Positions 7,368-15,975 of a stretch of DNA of 64,000 bases are shown piece after piece. The position numbers and the translations under genes were made by a program. This stretch comes from Butyribacter intestini (GTDB taxonomy: Bacteria; Bacillota; Clostridia; Lachnospirales; Lachnospiraceae), in NCBI GenBank assembly GCA_001414325.1, contig LLKB01000001.1, forward strand, positions 124,001 to 188,000. Direction: 5' to 3'. The number at the start of each line of letters is the position of its first letter. Position 1 is the first letter of the stretch. The notes below the pieces were generated by a model. It saw only the letters and a list, made by a program, of their open reading frames with translations, was not told the DNA's origin and did not search any database.

Positions 7368-9854
7368 ATGAGGAAAAAGTCCGTTAAAAAAATATCTGCG
7401 ATTGCTGGTGTTATCATTACCTTATCGTTAGGATTGCAGGAGGTATGCGGTGGAAGTATATCGAATACAGATCCGGATGTAGGTTTGGAGAAAAGTTTTG
7501 CTACAGGCAGTGTCAGTGCAGGCGGTAAAGTAGAGTATGGCAGTGACACGGTACAGAAAAGTACATATTCGGGTAGTGGAAACAATACGCAGACAGTGTC
7601 TTATAAAAGTAAAAAGTCTGATGGTGACAATAAGACATCAGACAAGGCGGTTATCGTTGATGATGAAAATGCATATAAAGAAAATGACAACCGCATTATG
7701 ATTGAATACAGAGAGGGAACAAAGGAACCTAAAGAAATAAAAAAATATGCATATAAAGAAAAGGATGTAACTGAACTTATAAAGGTCTATAAGATAAAGT
7801 CAGAAAAATATATAAAAAAAGTAATAGATATTGCAAAAAGATGTGGCTCTGATATTCAGGCGGCACAGCCGGATTATAAGGTAAGAATTGCATCAAATTC
7901 AGAGACATCGTCAAATAAAGTTTCTGTAAAATCAAGCGGGAGCACAAAGGATTATTATGCTGACGGCTCGCAGTGGGCATTGAAAAATAACGGAACATTT
8001 ACAAGTCCGAGCAGCGAATATAAAGATTCGAATATTACTGCCGTAGAGGGTGTGGACTTGAATGCCGAAGAAGCGTGGACAGCAATAAATAATGCATCTG
8101 AAACGATTTCTAAGAATGATGATTCAGTTGTAGTTGCGGTCGTAGATACGGGAATAGATTATACAAATGACGAGATAAAAAATGTTATATGGAAAAATTC
8201 AGATGAAACTGAAAATGGAAGTGACAGTGACGGAAACGGATATACGGATGATACGATAGGCTGGAATTTTACTAATAGTGGAAATAATCCATATGATGAT
8301 AACGGTCACGGTACTGCGATTGCAGGAGTTCTAGCGGCGGCTGACGATAATACGGGAGTTGTCGGGATTGCTTCTGACATAGACATAAAGCTTATGCCTG
8401 TAAAGGCTCTTGATTCGGAGGGAGAGTCAACGATGTCTACACTTATACAGGGTATAGTGTATGCTGACAATAATGGTGCGGATATATGTAATTGCAGTTG
8501 GGGCGGCGAGTCGGGAATGGCAGACATATTCAACAATATGATAATGGAAAATGTTATTGCACAAAGCGATATGCTTTTTGTTGTTGCCGCAGGAAATGAA
8601 TCAAAAAATATAGACCGTCTGACTTATACACCGGCATCATATAGTGAAGATAATCTTATTACTGTCGGAAGTATAGAGTGGGATGGAAGCCTTAGCTGGT
8701 TTAGTAATTATGGAACAAGAAAAGTTGAAATGTGTGCTCCGGGTGCCGCAATATATACAACCGCCGTTGGCGGAGGCTATACCTGTGAATGGGGAACTTC
8801 ATTTTCCGCACCGTATGTGGCAGGTGTGGCAGCACTTGCAAAAGCGGCGGCGGGAAATATTGACGGGAAAGGTCTTAAAGAATTGCTCTGTAATACAGAC
8901 AACATGAAACTTTTGTCAAATTTAAAATACTATGTAACATATGCGGGAATACCGGATGCATCAAAGGTAGTAAATGCGGCTTTGGAATATAGACAGACAG
9001 CAGGGGCAACAGCAGAACCAACACAGACGGCGGCACCACAGCCTTCAGCTTCAAGCAGCAGCGAAGTGTTGGCAACGGAAACACCGAAGGTTACGGAAAC
9101 ACCTGTTGAAACAACGAAAGCACCGTCAATAACGGCTGCCCCTGAAATAACAGATGGACAATCAGGGACAACGGCAACAGAAACACCACAGGAAACATCG
9201 ACACCTGATGTGACGGAAACGCCGATACCTGATGTGATGCAAACGCCGACACCTCAGATAACGGAAACACCGACTATTACCGAAAGTCCACAGGTAACTG
9301 AGACACCGGAACAGCAGTCTGACACGGTCACCAAAACAGGAAATATAAAAATATCTTCCTCAAAAAGCATATATAAAAAATATAAACAAAAGCTGAATGT
9401 GCAGATAAGCGGAAATGTTTCAGCCGTAAAATATGCAGAGGGGAAAAAAGCGGCATCATTTTTTAAGGATGATGATGGCTCATACATATATGTAAACAGT
9501 AAGAAATTTACAATAAATGCATCAAAACCGGGATGGTACACCGTGTATGTAAAATCAACTGCAGGAAATGAATATACCAAAAATATATTTGCAGATGTGA
9601 AGATAGTAAAATTGTCAAAGAGCAAGATAAATATAAGTAAAGGAGCAGGTAAAAAGCTGACTGCATATCTGCAGGGATATAAAAAATATGCCGGAAAACT
9701 TTCGGGAAAGATTTACTTTAAATCTTCCAATAAAAAAATAATAACTGTGAATAAGACAACAGGAAAGATAAAGGCGAAAGCAAAAGGAAAAGCCGTCATA
9801 ACGGCATACACCAAAAACGGAAAGAGTGCAAATTGCACGGTTGTATGCAGGTAG
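7368..9854 (+). CDS. exported subtilisin-like serine protease with Thr/Pro linker and Ig-like tail
   Basis: The 828-residue protein begins with a signal peptide (about 1-29) and a propeptide-like region. The peptidase S8 domain has its triad in VVDTGID (Asp260), NGHGTAIAG (His314) and GTSFSAPYVAG (Ser478), with the oxyanion Asn in AAGN (410). Residues about 545-645 are a Thr/Pro/Glu-rich linker with many TETP-type repeats, likely to span the cell wall. The C-terminal 170 residues are Lys-rich with a Big_2-like Ig domain (SSNKKIITVNKTTGKI). GGAGGAATC precedes the ATG. No LPXTG or membrane anchor is seen. It stands alone between the fructose locus and a glycosidase. Confidence 0.9.
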   Translation: MRKKSVKKISAIAGVIITLSLGLQEVCGGSISNTDPDVGLEKSFATGSVSAGGKVEYGSDTVQKSTYSGSGNNTQTVSYKSKKSDGDNKTSDKAVIVDDENAYKENDNRIMIEYREGTKEPKEIKKYAYKEKDVTELIKVYKIKSEKYIKKVIDIAKRCGSDIQAAQPDYKVRIASNSETSSNKVSVKSSGSTKDYYADGSQWALKNNGTFTSPSSEYKDSNITAVEGVDLNAEEAWTAINNASETISKNDDSVVVAVVDTGIDYTNDEIKNVIWKNSDETENGSDSDGNGYTDDTIGWNFTNSGNNPYDDNGHGTAIAGVLAAADDNTGVVGIASDIDIKLMPVKALDSEGESTMSTLIQGIVYADNNGADICNCSWGGESGMADIFNNMIMENVIAQSDMLFVVAAGNESKNIDRLTYTPASYSEDNLITVGSIEWDGSLSWFSNYGTRKVEMCAPGAAIYTTAVGGGYTCEWGTSFSAPYVAGVAALAKAAAGNIDGKGLKELLCNTDNMKLLSNLKYYVTYAGIPDASKVVNAALEYRQTAGATAEPTQTAAPQPSASSSSEVLATETPKVTETPVETTKAPSITAAPEITDGQSGTTATETPQETSTPDVTETPIPDVMQTPTPQITETPTITESPQVTETPEQQSDTVTKTGNIKISSSKSIYKKYKQKLNVQISGNVSAVKYAEGKKAASFFKDDDGSYIYVNSKKFTINASKPGWYTVYVKSTAGNEYTKNIFADVKIVKLSKSKINISKGAGKKLTAYLQGYKKYAGKLSGKIYFKSSNKKIITVNKTTGKIKAKAKGKAVITAYTKNGKSANCTVVCR

Positions 9855-10011
9855 GATAAGATGGTTGTATATCTTTGTATTTAGTAGTGTAAACATATAT
9901 TGTTTGCTGCTGTAGGCTTATGCAATTTTTGTATAAATATATATTGCGGCAGCTTTTGACTCTTATATCATTTTATGTAATATTTCGTGTATTTTAAGTC
10001 GCCTAATTACA
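9855..10011. other. AT-rich spacer after the subtilase
   Basis: No gene and no convincing terminator. A weak GCTGC/GCAGC pairing with a long AT-rich loop is present before a TTTT stretch near 9950. Confidence 0.3.
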
Positions 10012-10040
10012 TTGTAATTTATGGATGCCGCAATTAAAAT
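10012..10040 (+). promoter_or_regulatory. promoter of the GH26-like gene
   Basis: TTGTAA (10012-10017) and TAAAAT (10035-10040) with 17 bp spacing. The leader of about 185 bases contains a small hairpin, GCATAC (10115-10120) with GTATGC (10124-10129). Confidence 0.5.
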
Positions 10041-10232
10041 GATGGTATATATGGAACATGGGCAGATATACATTTCTATGTACAAAAAATGAGTGCAGAA
10101 ATGGATATTAATATGCATACTTTGTATGCTATATAAATAATATAGGCTGAAATTGTTGCAGTCGTGCTTAATGTGTAAAAGGTGACAGATATGTTCCGCA
10201 AAAATGTCATAAAACAAAATTGGAGGATAAAG

Positions 10233-11681
10233 ATGAGCGAATTAAAGGCAAAAACACTTCATATGGGACCTGCACAGTGTGCTGTTGATCTTGGTGATGG
10301 AAGTGAGCGTGGAGAATATGTAAATCAGGATTATATTTTACAGAAACTTGGCAGACCGCATAGAGCGATAAATCTTATGTATTGCTATTATCCGAATGAT
10401 GAGGGGTGGCCGGGCAGAGCAAGTGTTGTTCATGCTGACCCGTCAGTACAGTTTGCATGGGATTTCCCGTATGATGATTATTTTACATATAAGGGTGGAC
10501 TTAACGGTACATTAGATGATGAGCCGTTTACCTGCATGAGAGATGTAAGAAGACATGGACAGGATGTACTCCTTACAATGACTATCGACCCTAAGGTATC
10601 AGACGAGCATCTTGTGGCAATCGCAAAAGACCTTAGAACATTCGGCAGGGTTCAGCTTCGTATAAATCATGAAGCAACAGGAAACTGGTTCTCATTCAAC
10701 AAGAGAGCAAGTTATGAGGAAGTTGCAGCATTCTTCAAACACGCAAGTGAGATAATCAGAAAAGAAGCTCCAAATGTTAAGACTATCATCTGTCTTGACG
10801 GATGTAAGGAACTTGAAGACGAAAAGATGGAGATGGAAGACATATTTGCAGAAGCTTCAAGGGCAGCAGATATTGTATCCGTAGACAGATACATGGCACT
10901 TCATTGGGGCTGGCCATATGATGTTGCAGAAGAAGGCGGTACAACATTTGCACGCCATGCAGTAAGCAAGATATATCAGCTTGCAAAGAACAGCTATGAG
11001 AGATACACATATGTAAATAACGGAGTTAAAAAGCCTATGGTATTGTCCGAGTTTAACTCAGACGGTGATGTAACAGGACCGTACGATCAGGCATCAATGC
11101 TCAAAGAATTCTGTGAAATGCTTAAAAAAGACGACGAGAAATGGCTTTCAGGCTTCACAATGTATCAGTTCAGGGACAGAGGTCGTCTCGGACTTGAGAT
11201 AGAAGATCCAAACAACAAAGATGTTGGAATTGAGCAGCCACTCATGGATACATATAGAGAAATCATTCATGACGATTTCTTCAGTCCGTCAATGGAAACA
11301 GGCTCAGATGTAGAACTTCCCGCAAAACTCCGCTGGGGTGGTTCGGAAGATGCCGACGGAGTAGCAATCGACCTTCACTTTGACAGCAATCCTGTATTCT
11401 GTGAAGCATACTTTGATGATGACAATGTAGACATGAACCTTATGATAGAATTAAACGGACACTGGTTCTATAAAGCACCGGGCGTAAAATGTGTAGACAT
11501 GATGAGTGCATTCTTCAAAAAGCCGCTTGACGGAGCAAAAGATATGACACTTAAGATATTTGCACCACCGGCATCTGGAGAAAATGACGAGACTCAGGGA
11601 GATGACTGGCAGACAAATTATTATACAGAACTTAAGTCACTTCCTCAGATAAGAATAAGATTTGCACCGATTGTTAAGTAA
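10233..11681 (+). CDS. GH26-like glycoside hydrolase, probably cytoplasmic
   Basis: The 482-residue product has no signal peptide. RINHEATGNW (His146, Glu147) resembles the acid/base region of clan GH-A family 26 enzymes and VLSEFNSDG (Glu273) fits the nucleophile strand. VDRYMALHWGWP between them also fits. Family 26 includes beta-mannanases, but the substrate cannot be told from sequence. Residues from about 360 form a separate, possibly beta-sandwich domain. The ATG at 10233 follows GGAGG; an upstream frame to 10182 is unsupported. It stands as a single gene with its own promoter and terminator. Assignment to a glycosidase is fairly safe, the family number less so. Confidence 0.6.
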   Translation: MSELKAKTLHMGPAQCAVDLGDGSERGEYVNQDYILQKLGRPHRAINLMYCYYPNDEGWPGRASVVHADPSVQFAWDFPYDDYFTYKGGLNGTLDDEPFTCMRDVRRHGQDVLLTMTIDPKVSDEHLVAIAKDLRTFGRVQLRINHEATGNWFSFNKRASYEEVAAFFKHASEIIRKEAPNVKTIICLDGCKELEDEKMEMEDIFAEASRAADIVSVDRYMALHWGWPYDVAEEGGTTFARHAVSKIYQLAKNSYERYTYVNNGVKKPMVLSEFNSDGDVTGPYDQASMLKEFCEMLKKDDEKWLSGFTMYQFRDRGRLGLEIEDPNNKDVGIEQPLMDTYREIIHDDFFSPSMETGSDVELPAKLRWGGSEDADGVAIDLHFDSNPVFCEAYFDDDNVDMNLMIELNGHWFYKAPGVKCVDMMSAFFKKPLDGAKDMTLKIFAPPASGENDETQGDDWQTNYYTELKSLPQIRIRFAPIVK

Positions 11682-11813
11682 ATATAAAGCGTAAAAAACA
11701 GGATTTACAAAAAGTAATTGTAAAACAGAATACTAAAAGTAAAAAGACAAGCTAGTTGAAAAGCGTGATGGTACAATAAAATGCTAAATATTAAAAAGAC
11801 TGGCAGTTAAATG

Positions 11814-11879
11814 AAAAATTGATGTGGTAATCTGAGTGGAAATGTGAGTATTTCTCAGTCTGGTATCACATCAATTTTT
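11814..11879 (+). terminator. terminator after the GH26-like gene
   Basis: A 13-bp perfect stem, AAAAATTGATGTG (11814-11826) with CACATCAATTTTT (11867-11879), and an inner CTGAG/CTCAG pair. A-rich on one arm and T-rich on the other. Confidence 0.75.
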
Positions 11880-12138
11880 GTTTATTTGCACGAAATCAAT
11901 GCTCTGACGGAGAAGATTTATTTATTTCATTTGAGTGCACACTTAGGTTTTGAGCTCATTTCAAGAGTGAAAGATTTTTCTAACATAAGAATATAATTGA
12001 TAATATAATGAGCAGACCGTGGTTTAACAATTATATTTTTATATCTGAAATGTTATATCTTAATAAAAATATAAGGAAAAATATATTTTTTATTAAAGAA
12101 ATTTGTTGTATTATACAAGAGTGTAGATTGTTTATAAA

Positions 12139-12230
12139 AGTTCAGTTTTTAATTTCCCACATTTAATCGATGCAATGTGGCATTTGTTTATTTCGTAAAA
12201 TTTGAAATGCCATTTAAGGCTGAACTGTTA
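12139..12230. repeat. family A palindromic repeat element, diverged copy
   Basis: AGTTCAG (12139-12145) pairs with CTGAACT (12220-12226), and the right end continues GGCTGAACTGTTA as in other copies. Nested stems are CCACATT/AATGTGG (12157-12163, 12174-12180) and GGCATTT/AAATGCC (12179-12185, 12205-12211). It lies in a 700-bp gene-free stretch (11682-12387). Confidence 0.55.
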
Positions 12231-12285
12231 TGAACATTCATATAATGATAAGCATTTAGAATTTATAAACTTATATTTTTTACGC

Positions 12286-12346
12286 ATAACAGGTGATTGC
12301 AAAAATATGATAACAGGTGTTTGCAAAAATATGATAACAGGTGTTT
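12286..12346. repeat. 24-bp tandem repeat, 2.5 copies
   Basis: ATAACAGGTGATTGCAAAAA-TATG (12286-12309) is repeated with one change (12310-12333) and then partly (12334-12346), just upstream of the next gene. The core GGTGATTGCAAAA also occurs at the ends of family C repeats. Confidence 0.75.
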
Positions 12347-12387
12347 AAATTATTATGATAATACCTAACTTAGGGAGGAGATTTTTA

Positions 12388-13494
12388 ATGAGAAAACATG
12401 GTCGATTGATGAAAAATATAGCAGGGCTTTTATTGTTGCTGGCACTGCTTTCTCTTTTGTTTCCATTCTGTAAATTTAATGCAGGTGATGGAAATATGAC
12501 ACTTTCAGGAATAGAGGTCATAAAAACAGGGGGAAAAGCAGGATATACATACTTTAAAGAGGGGAGACTTTCAGAAAATTATGTAATTAAAGCACCATAT
12601 ACATGGGGAGATATAAGGGACAGTGTTTCTTATATAAATCATGCAGGAGGTGCAAATATACTCGTATTTTGTGCCGTGGCAATAGCCGTTCCGTTAGTTT
12701 TATGTTTTCTTTCGATGTTCATGCTGTTTATGGCGGAAGGAAAAAAGACAATGTTCATGCCGACCTTGTTCACGCTTGTCGTGGTGGCGGAAATGCTTCT
12801 TATCGTGTTTGGCATCACACCGCTTCGACCGTTTTTGAAAATAGGTGTTTATTTGTTTACGATATTAAATGTAATCGCACTTCTATTTATAATAGCAGGC
12901 TGGATAACAGGCGGTTACAGGCAGCCTGATAAAAGACAGAGCAGATACGGTTACGGCGGAAAAGGTGATACCAATAATGACGGTGACGATGGAGATAATA
13001 ATCGTTCATATAGAAGAAAACGCAGAAAAACACGCCGCAAAACAAAGAAAAAGAAGAAAACCAAAAAAGATAAAAGTTCAGATGATGATAACAAAAAAGA
13101 AAACAACGAAGACAGTAAAAATAAAGAGAAGAAAGTATCAGGCGAGCCTGTTACGGGTGTGATAAGCAATGGAAGTGGCATTTATCATGGTCTTTCATGG
13201 AATTTAAAAGACGGAAAAGATGCATCAGTAACCATAGGAACTACATTTGATGCAGTGGAAGCATTAGAATCCGGAAGTCTTAGAGGAATTGACAGCATAG
13301 CAGAAAATAATTGCAGGATAGTATTTGATGCAGCAGCAAAGCAATACAATATTGAAAGTCATTCCAAACAGGCAGTGCTGATATTGCAAGACGGAAAAGT
13401 TGTTAAATGGCTGAAAAACGGGGACAGCTATGCTGTGACGAGCAAGGCGGTGCTTCAGGTAGATGGCAGGAGAGATGCTGTGAAACTGGGGTGA
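12388..13494 (+). CDS. membrane protein with charged linker and FHA-like C-terminal domain
   Basis: The 368-residue protein has four membrane segments (about residues 9-28, 93-120, 125-147 and 150-172). A very basic then acidic low-complexity stretch (about 195-260, runs of Lys/Arg then Asp/Asn/Glu) follows. The C-terminal 110 residues resemble an FHA fold: VTIGTTF, NNCRIVFD, YNIESHSKQAVLI, LKNGDSYAV. The conserved GR..S..H residues for phosphothreonine are weak, so binding may be lost. The start is ATG 12388 after GGAGGAG. It is cytosolic after the last membrane pass by the positive-inside rule. A decayed integrase begins directly after its stop. Confidence 0.6.
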   Translation: MRKHGRLMKNIAGLLLLLALLSLLFPFCKFNAGDGNMTLSGIEVIKTGGKAGYTYFKEGRLSENYVIKAPYTWGDIRDSVSYINHAGGANILVFCAVAIAVPLVLCFLSMFMLFMAEGKKTMFMPTLFTLVVVAEMLLIVFGITPLRPFLKIGVYLFTILNVIALLFIIAGWITGGYRQPDKRQSRYGYGGKGDTNNDGDDGDNNRSYRRKRRKTRRKTKKKKKTKKDKSSDDDNKKENNEDSKNKEKKVSGEPVTGVISNGSGIYHGLSWNLKDGKDASVTIGTTFDAVEALESGSLRGIDSIAENNCRIVFDAAAKQYNIESHSKQAVLILQDGKVVKWLKNGDSYAVTSKAVLQVDGRRDAVKLG

Positions 13495-13495
13495 G

Positions 13496-13948
13496 AGAAG
13501 ATGCCGTTATAAATATAATGATGCGTTTGGAAAAAGGAAGTCGGTATATAGTTGGAGACTGACTGAATCTAATCCATACCCAAAGGGTAAACGCAAGGAC
13601 ATTTCCCTTAGAGAGAAAGAAAAAGAAGTTGAGAAAGCATTGAGAGATGTAGTTACAACGAATGGTGGGAATATGACGGTATTAGAATTGGTACAAAAGT
13701 ATATAAGTCAAAAAAGAGGTGTAAAGCATAATACGAAGGCGAATTATAATTTTATTATCAATGTGATAAAAAGTCGTGGGATAAAAGGTATGAAAATAGC
13801 CCAGAATTTAGCCCAAATGAAGGACAAGTTATGCAAAGTTATTAAAAATTATGCTGAAAATGTGAACAAAAGCACTATCACAGAAATATTGCAGAATTGT
13901 TGTAAGTGCCGAAAATACAGTAAAATCAAGCGTTTAGAGAGGATTTAG
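13496..13948 (+). pseudogene. N-terminal fragment of a Tn916-type tyrosine integrase
   Basis: Reading from about 13496 gives RYKYNDAFGKRKSVYSWRL, ESNPYPKGKRKDISLREKE and a SAM-like start (NMTVLELVQKYISQK), as in the arm-binding and core-binding region of Tn916/Tn1549-like integrases. The true N-terminus is missing and homology fades after NVIKSRG, so only about 100 residues remain. No start codon fits the frame before 13640. The catalytic C-terminal part of a like integrase lies 2 kb downstream. It begins one base after the stop of the FHA-like gene, which marks a probable junction of the island. Confidence 0.7.
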
Positions 13949-13951
13949 ATA

Positions 13952-13996
13952 TATGATAAAAGTACTTTTCATCTGCCACGGCACTCCAGTTTTATG
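13952..13996 (+). pseudogene. 5' fragment of a low-molecular-weight phosphatase gene
   Basis: ATG at 13952 encodes MIKVLFICHGTPVL then a stop. It matches the first ten residues of the intact phosphatase at 21163 (MIRVLFICHGNICRS), and the DNA is near-identical over TTCATCTGCCACGGCA. It is too short to function. Confidence 0.6.
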
Positions 13997-14224
13997 ATAA
14001 TGCATATCTTCGCAGACTGGGGCAGAGTACGGCATAATATGGCGGAAAGCCTCGGAATTACTACGGTTTCGACTACTAAGGCTCATGGCAGAATCGGGGT
14101 AAATGCAAAGGTGTGGGGAGAAATTCTTAGTAGTAATGAACTACTTACAGGCAATGTAATAGAACTTGTAACGATGAAAATGCGGAAAAAATATAAAAAC
14201 TATTGCAATTTTTCTGAGTTTTGA
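13994..14224 (+). CDS. short open frame, doubtful, possible gene remnant
   Basis: A 76-residue frame. The middle (LGITTVSTTKAHGRIGVNAK then VWGEILSS) is faintly like the C-terminal OB fold of NfeD-type proteins, but this is not firm. No good ribosome binding site precedes it, and its 3' end overlaps the promoter of the abiF RNA. It lies between two broken genes and is probably not functional. Confidence 0.2.
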   Translation: MIMHIFADWGRVRHNMAESLGITTVSTTKAHGRIGVNAKVWGEILSSNELLTGNVIELVTMKMRKKYKNYCNFSEF

Positions 14225-14231
14225 ATATACT
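14203..14231 (+). promoter_or_regulatory. promoter of the abiF small RNA
   Basis: TTGCAA (14203-14208) and TATACT (14226-14231), 17 bp apart. Transcription would start at about 14238, immediately before the structured RNA. Confidence 0.7.
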
Positions 14232-14237
14232 ATATGT

Positions 14238-14301
14238 AACAGAGTTGCCCGAAGTCTTTTGGACATTGGGGACCAAGCTGAGTCGTGTGCTCAGCTTTTT
14301 T
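14238..14301 (+). ncRNA. abiF-type small RNA, candidate RNA antitoxin
   Basis: About 64 bases lie between a near-consensus promoter and a terminator made of AAGCTGAG (14275-14282), a seven-base loop, CTCAGCTT (14290-14297) and a T run. The 5' part, TTGCCCGAAGTC then TTTTGGACATTGGGGACC, can form a short GTC/GAC stem and CCC/GGG pairing. A structured RNA directly upstream of abiF genes is known (the abiF RNA motif), and RNA antitoxins have been reported for AbiF. The open frame that could extend AbiF upstream crosses this RNA and is not a coding extension. Confidence 0.65.
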
Positions 14302-14319
14302 ACGTTAAGGAGAGATTTT

Positions 14320-15210
14320 ATGGATTTGAAAAAACCATTGACCTTTGATGAACAGTTAGATAAGTTAATAGCTCACGGGATGATTGTCGCTGATAGAGAA
14401 AAAGCAAAAGATATATTAAAAAGAGTAAATTATTATCGTTTTACGGGGTATGCTTTGCAATTCAGACAAGAGCCTTCTGGTAGTGACTATCTTGAAGGAA
14501 CTACTTTTGAAACGGTGTATCATTTATATAAAGTAGATGAAATATTGCGTGATACATTTCGGCGGTATATCGAAAAGGCAGAAGTATATTATAGGACTCA
14601 GATAGCATATGGATTTTCAATAGCCAAATGTACGGAAGCCCCATATGATCAGCATTACGATGAAAATAATTTCTATAACAAAAAGGGTTACAAGGAAGTT
14701 ATGGAAAATTTCAGCAGGGAGAAAAATTATTACAAAGATAGTCTGATTGTGAAACATCACAAGATAAAATACTCCAGCAAAATGCCGTTGTGGGTTATTG
14801 TAGAATTAATGTCTTTTTCTAATATGTCTAAATTATACAGCTCTATGTATTATTCAGAAAAAGATGTCATTGCTCATATGGTTGGTGTTGGAAGAGATAC
14901 ATTAGAAAATCATCTTCATTGTTTATCGGTTTTACGAAACAAATGTGCACATGCGTCTAGAATGTATAATACAGATTTTAATCCTCCGGCAAAGTTTACA
15001 ACATCATTTTTGAGAAAACATCCAGAAATAAAGAATAATTCATTATTCGCGTATACATTAGTCTTGCTAAAAAGACTTCCAGATGAAGAGAGTAAGAAAT
15101 CTTTGGTGCAGATAGTGGAAACAGTGATAGATGAATACAGAAATGATATTGATTTGGAGTTGATTGGTTTCCCAGAGAATTATTTGGAAATTATGAATAA
15201 TAATTTGTAA
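14320..15210 (+). CDS. abiF: AbiF/AbiD (Abi_2) abortive-infection protein, HEPN RNase
   Basis: The 296-residue protein is of normal length for Abi_2 family proteins. It has the N-terminal KPLTFDEQLDKLIAHGM and RVNYYRFTGYA blocks and the HEPN catalytic RX4H motif in RNKCAHASRMYN (Arg206, His211). HEPN Abi proteins cut RNA and stop growth or phage spread. The start is ATG 14320 with AAGGAGAG at 14308-14315. The small RNA upstream likely restrains the toxin. Codon use favours TTA over the CTT seen in core genes, which fits transfer. It is the first apparently intact cargo gene in the island, lying between the two integrase fragments. Confidence 0.85.
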   Translation: MDLKKPLTFDEQLDKLIAHGMIVADREKAKDILKRVNYYRFTGYALQFRQEPSGSDYLEGTTFETVYHLYKVDEILRDTFRRYIEKAEVYYRTQIAYGFSIAKCTEAPYDQHYDENNFYNKKGYKEVMENFSREKNYYKDSLIVKHHKIKYSSKMPLWVIVELMSFSNMSKLYSSMYYSEKDVIAHMVGVGRDTLENHLHCLSVLRNKCAHASRMYNTDFNPPAKFTTSFLRKHPEIKNNSLFAYTLVLLKRLPDEESKKSLVQIVETVIDEYRNDIDLELIGFPENYLEIMNNNL

Positions 15211-15225
15211 AATAAGAATAAACAA

Positions 15226-15259
15226 CCACTTTTCGTTAGCAGTAATCTATGAAAAGTGG
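15226..15259. terminator. hairpin after abiF
   Basis: CCACTTTTC (15226-15234) pairs perfectly with GAAAAGTGG (15251-15259). No T run follows on either strand, so termination is uncertain. Confidence 0.4.
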
Positions 15260-15295
15260 CTATATAAAATGTCAAGACTGAATGTACAAAAAATA

Positions 15296-15811
15296 TTATA
15301 TAAAAATGTACCACTTTACAACTTTATAAATGGCCCCATGTTTCCTAAATGCTTGTTTTATAGCACTTATCACGGATTTTGATTTTATTTGGGTTTCGAT
15401 ATTTTGTACGAAACCAGTGAAAAATATCTGCTTACGGATGCCCTCACTTATGACAAAACTGCCTGTGGGTGCCGGTGCCAGATCATAAATGACAGAGTCT
15501 GACCTTGCATTACCGATCAGGTCAAGATTAGGGTATTCGTCAACAACGGAAACAAGACTCTTTTTCATATACCATCTGTCACAAAGGACGATAACATTTT
15601 TCTTTTGTGAAAATTCAGGCATAATCTGGCGGACCATAGATGCGGCAAGCTGCAGTTTTGATTCTTTTTTCTGCCACATCCTGTAACCTAAAGGTACAGC
15701 AAGACAGGAAATCCTGTTGTGTTTCCAAACCGGTATGCAGAGCATCAGACTTACAAAACAATGACCATTTAAGTAATTAGAGCCATTGTGGGCAGCATGG
15801 TCAAAAAGCAT
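15296..15811 (-). pseudogene. DDE transposase remnant
   Basis: On the minus strand, FDHAAHNGSNYLNGHCFVSL, LAVPLGYRMWQKKESKLQLA and VIVLCDRWYMKKSLV followed by NARSDSVIYDLAPAPTG match a family of IS4-like DDE transposases from Firmicutes. The N-terminal third is absent, and after PAPTG the sequence leaves the expected path, so it is truncated at both ends or frameshifted. No terminal inverted repeats were found. It sits convergent to abiF inside the split integrase. Confidence 0.7.
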
Positions 15812-15975
15812 TTAAAGATTTCTAAGTTATTCCGGATAAAAAATGCTGATACAGGAATCTTATTGAATGAACTGATTCCAAAGCCAATATTGAAAGTACC
15901 AGTAAAAACAGTGTATCTGCGGTAGGTGCAGGAAAAGTTTTAAAATAAAAAAATATTGATTTAGTCTACCAATTA

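Noticed and set aside
9963-10217. Minus-strand 84-residue open frame in the spacer before the GH26-like gene
   Set aside because: No ribosome binding site; its sequence is low-complexity and overlaps the promoter of the downstream gene.
12951-13181. Minus-strand Leu/Phe-rich open frame
   Set aside because: Shadow of the Lys/Asp-rich linker of the gene on the plus strand.
14221-14319. N-terminal extension of AbiF
   Set aside because: This stretch holds the -10 box, a structured RNA and a terminator; a good ribosome binding site precedes the ATG at 14320.
15296-15811. Intact insertion sequence
   Set aside because: The transposase lacks its N-terminal third and diverges before its end, and no terminal inverted repeats flank it.
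15820-15906. Coding remnant reading NADTGILLNELIPKPILKV
   Set aside because: No start or recognisable homology; too short to call, probably debris between transposase and integrase fragments.
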